Assembly: GCA_937902905.1 (NCBI GenBank)
Contig: CALELW010000051.1
Span: forward strand, 1-15,841
DNA length: 15,841 nucleotides
Reading direction: 5' to 3'
Source of the DNA: an uncultured Clostridium sp.
GTDB lineage: Bacteria; Bacillota; Clostridia; Lachnospirales; Lachnospiraceae
In this document: positions 13,959-15,841 of the stretch, in pieces
Numbering within the stretch: position 1 is the first letter of the stretch
How the letters are laid out: every line of letters begins with the position of its first letter
Notes under the pieces: model-generated
Seen by the model: the letters and a program-made list of their open reading frames with translations, nothing else
Database searches by the model: none
What the model was told of the DNA's origin: nothing
Made by a program: the position numbers and the translations under genes

Positions 13959-14768
13959 ATGCGCTTTCGTGATGTTGGGGTACAATTAGAGTACGATAGT
14001 GATTTTAAAATTTATAGAGAAGATGGAATTTCCCGTTATGGAAAGCCGGATTATTTATTCTTGTATTTTCATACGGAGTGCTGTGTGGTGATAGATGAGC
14101 AGCCGATTTACGTCAAACCGCCATCTGTAATTTTATATGATATCGGTGCAAAGCAGCACTATTATGCTGTAAATGATTCCTATAAAGATGATTTTGTGCA
14201 TTTTTGGCTGGATGACAGCCGTTCTTTTGTGGATGAAATTAATCTGCCGATGAATACGGTGATTCACCTGCCGGAAAATACGCTGATTCCTTCGATGATG
14301 AAACAGCTCTATCAAGAGCATATTTCGATGAACGAGTATAAAGAGACAACGATGGAATGTTTATTTAAAATGATTTTGATTAAAGTTTCCGAGATGTCAG
14401 AAAGACGCAAGGTTGCGAAAATACCGGACCGGTATGATGAATTGTTTCAGAATCTGCGCTCCCAGATATATTTAGAGCCGTCGAAAGACTGGCATGTATC
14501 GGAGTGTGCCGGTGACAATGGACTAACTACACCGTATTTTCAAAAATTGTATAAATCATATTTTGGAAATACATTTGTGCAGGATGTTGTGCAGAGCCGG
14601 ATGGAGCACGCCAAACATTTTTTGCTGGTTTCCAATTATTCAATTAAGGAAATTGCGGATTTGTGCGGCTATCACAATGAAACTTTTTTTATGAAGCAGT
14701 TTAAGAAAAATATTCACGTGACACCGAGCCAATACCGGGCGCAGGCGCGAAAAAAATTACAGAAATAG
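13959..14768 (+). CDS. AraC-family transcriptional regulator
   Basis: Read from ATG 13959 the protein has 269 residues: an N-terminal cupin-like sensing domain (about 1-150, with YIKP/YVKPPSVILYDIG-type strands) and a C-terminal AraC DNA-binding domain of two helix-turn-helices, the first near 177-205 and the second near 228-262 (IKEIADLCGYHNETFFMKQF, then TPSQYRAQ). AAAGGAG at 13944-13950 fixes this start; an upstream TTG at 13923 would add 12 residues and run through the ribosome site. Clostridial relatives of this architecture often control sugar use, but no sugar gene is adjacent. The gene stands alone between its own promoter and a strong terminator. The inverted repeat at 13810-13843 may be its own binding site. 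Confidence 0.93.
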   Translation: MRFRDVGVQLEYDSDFKIYREDGISRYGKPDYLFLYFHTECCVVIDEQPIYVKPPSVILYDIGAKQHYYAVNDSYKDDFVHFWLDDSRSFVDEINLPMNTVIHLPENTLIPSMMKQLYQEHISMNEYKETTMECLFKMILIKVSEMSERRKVAKIPDRYDELFQNLRSQIYLEPSKDWHVSECAGDNGLTTPYFQKLYKSYFGNTFVQDVVQSRMEHAKHFLLVSNYSIKEIADLCGYHNETFFMKQFKKNIHVTPSQYRAQARKKLQK

Positions 14769-14813
14769 CAAAAACGTCATTTTTTTGCCACATTTTTCTG
14801 CTACATTTAACAC

Positions 14814-14854
14814 AGTAGTTACTTTGTTGACTACTACTCCCACCCTATTATACG
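14814..14854 (+). promoter_or_regulatory. Promoter-like element overlapped by an inverted repeat, uncertain
   Basis: TTGACT (14827-14832) and TATACG (14849-14854) are 16 bases apart. AGTAGTTA (14814-14821) can pair with TGACTACT (14828-14835), so the dyad covers the -35 box. Transcription would begin near 14861, at the foot of the next hairpin. It may be an unused promoter, the start of a short RNA, or a second promoter for the phospholipid gene. Confidence 0.25.
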
Positions 14855-14896
14855 AAGAGGAACACCTAGTCTTTCGGCTGGGTGTTCTTCTTTATG
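14855..14896 (+). terminator. Strong terminator after the AraC-family gene
   Basis: The stem runs from 14855-14871 to 14876-14892, with a core of GAACACC paired to GGTGTTC, a TTTC loop and a few G-U pairs; 17 pairs in total. The 3' side is T-rich (TTCTTCTTTATG). It is 87 bases after the AraC stop codon and separates that gene from the phospholipid gene. Confidence 0.75.
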
Positions 14897-14907
14897 TAAA
14901 GAAAATC

Positions 14908-14936
14908 TTGCCAGTTTCCGCCGGATTTAGTATCAT
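14908..14936 (+). promoter_or_regulatory. Sigma-A-like promoter of the phospholipid synthase fusion gene
   Basis: TTGCCA (14908-14913) and TATCAT (14931-14936) are exactly 17 bases apart and lie 29 bases before the start codon. The matches are 4-5 of 6 at each box. It follows the AraC terminator directly, so the gene can be transcribed on its own. Confidence 0.55.
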
Positions 14937-14965
14937 AAAGATAATGGCTTGAGAGGGGCGATGTT

Positions 14966-15841
14966 ATGAAAAAAGAGTATTTTACAATTCCAAATCTAAT
15001 GGGATATTTTCGGATTTTGTTAATCCCCGTATTTTGCGTTTTATATTATCATTCGGAGAATGCAGGCTGCTTTTATGGGGCGGTTATCGTTCTCTGTCTT
15101 TCGTTTTTGTCGGATTTTTTTGACGGGAAAATAGCAAGACACTTTCATCAGGTGACCGAATGGGGAAAAATGTTAGACCCTATTGCGGACAAGCTGACAC
15201 AGGCGGCACTTGCGATTATGTGTACCGTGCATTTCCCTGCAACAATCTGGCTGTTTTTATTATTCGCAGCAAAAGAAGTTTATATGGGGCTGATGGGATT
15301 ATTTGTGATTCGGAAGAAACATCAGGTTTTTGGTGCCGAGCGTTTTGGGAAAATTGGAACGGCAGGTCTGGATTTTGGGATTTTAGCACTTATTTTATTC
15401 CCGGGCATGCCGCTTTTAGCATCGAATCTATTGATTCTGGTATTGATGATTTTAATGGTTGTCACATGGCTTTTATATCTTCGGTTCCATATAGAATTAC
15501 TCACAGGCAAAACATTTAGAAAAATCAAAAAACGTTATAAAGTAGTAATTGTGGCAGGTGTTTTTCTCTATTTGATATTGGGGGCATCGCTTCCGTATCT
15601 GCACCAGCCAAAAGTGAGTGAAGAATATAAAAAAGAGTTTGCAAATAAAGTGTTTACGTCAGAAAACTCGGTGGGAGACCGGGTGATGCTGATTGAAGAC
15701 AATGGGGAAGCATTGGCGGAAAGAATTCGAATGATTGAGCATGCAAAAAAATCTGTTGTTTTATCCACCTTTGATTTTCATTCCGATGTCAGCGGAAAAA
15801 AGATGTTAGCCTGCTTGTGGGCAGCGGCAGAACGCGGCGTT
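14966..15841 (+). CDS. CDP-alcohol phosphatidyltransferase fused to a phospholipase D/cardiolipin synthase-like domain, 3' end cut by the window
   Basis: The frame from ATG 14966 has no stop through the last base, giving 292 residues. GAGAGGGG at 14951-14958 is the ribosome site. Residues 1-180 form a CDP-alcohol phosphatidyltransferase with several membrane helices and the complete family motif D50-x2-D53-G54-x2-A57-R58-x8-G67-x3-D71-x3-D75; such enzymes move a phosphatidyl group from CDP-diacylglycerol to an alcohol such as glycerol 3-phosphate (PgsA). A further membrane helix at about 190-212 follows. From about 237 the sequence (MLIEDNGEALAERI, SVVLSTFDFHSD, LWAAAERGV) matches the N-terminal start of phospholipase D-type cardiolipin synthases; the HKD motifs would lie beyond the window. 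The two parts usually occur as separate genes. I checked the codons across the junction and see no frameshift. Substrate of either half is inferred. Confidence 0.85.
   Translation, partial: MKKEYFTIPNLMGYFRILLIPVFCVLYYHSENAGCFYGAVIVLCLSFLSDFFDGKIARHFHQVTEWGKMLDPIADKLTQAALAIMCTVHFPATIWLFLLFAAKEVYMGLMGLFVIRKKHQVFGAERFGKIGTAGLDFGILALILFPGMPLLASNLLILVLMILMVVTWLLYLRFHIELLTGKTFRKIKKRYKVVIVAGVFLYLILGASLPYLHQPKVSEEYKKEFANKVFTSENSVGDRVMLIEDNGEALAERIRMIEHAKKSVVLSTFDFHSDVSGKKMLACLWAAAERGV

Noticed and set aside
15160..15519. 119-residue open frame on the + strand within the phospholipid gene
   Set aside because: It lies in another frame inside the uninterrupted phosphatidyltransferase frame, which carries the full catalytic motif; its own translation is Cys- and Trp-rich with no recognisable domain.

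Overview
The window looks like a chromosomal core-gene segment from a spore-forming, Gram-positive anaerobe of the Clostridia. Lachnospiraceae is my best guess. The evidence is the low-to-moderate GC by eye, strong AGGAGG-type ribosome binding sites, an alpha/beta-type small acid-soluble spore protein, RecU as the Holliday junction resolvase, and a Gram-positive type RND pump with no adaptor gene next to it. I see no rRNA, tRNA, CRISPR array, insertion sequence or phage gene.

Region 1 (1-4973, + strand) is a cell-division and cell-wall cluster: the 3' part of a CdaR/PucR-type regulator, then ftsE, ftsX, a coiled-coil M23 peptidase and an S41 (CtpA/CtpB-type) PDZ protease, with gaps of 22 bases or less or overlaps. 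FtsEX is an ABC-type complex that controls peptidoglycan hydrolases from across the membrane. The secreted M23 protein encoded right behind it is its probable client and keeps all its zinc ligands.

Region 2 (4974-13475, + strand) starts with a hairpin, a sigma-A-like promoter and a small palindrome at the expected transcription start. It then runs through a 1326-residue RND exporter with a very large coiled-coil insertion, murI (glutamate racemase), a second membrane-anchored M23 peptidase preceded by a hairpin that hides its ribosome binding site, an unrecognised two-helix membrane protein, an RluA-family pseudouridine synthase, a DJ-1/PfpI protein and recU. The last genes overlap or nearly touch, so they are probably co-transcribed. 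A perfect 12-bp hairpin overlapping the recU stop codon can act as terminator for both recU and the convergent spore-protein gene.

Region 3 (13476-15841) holds the SASP gene (- strand), a divergent AraC-family regulator with a good sigma-A promoter, a strong terminator, and an open-ended gene that runs off the window. That gene encodes a complete CDP-alcohol phosphatidyltransferase domain joined in frame to the start of a phospholipase D/cardiolipin-synthase domain. It is the most unusual item here: it could combine two successive steps of anionic phospholipid synthesis in one polypeptide. The second most unusual is the coiled coil grafted into the funnel/docking region of the RND pump.
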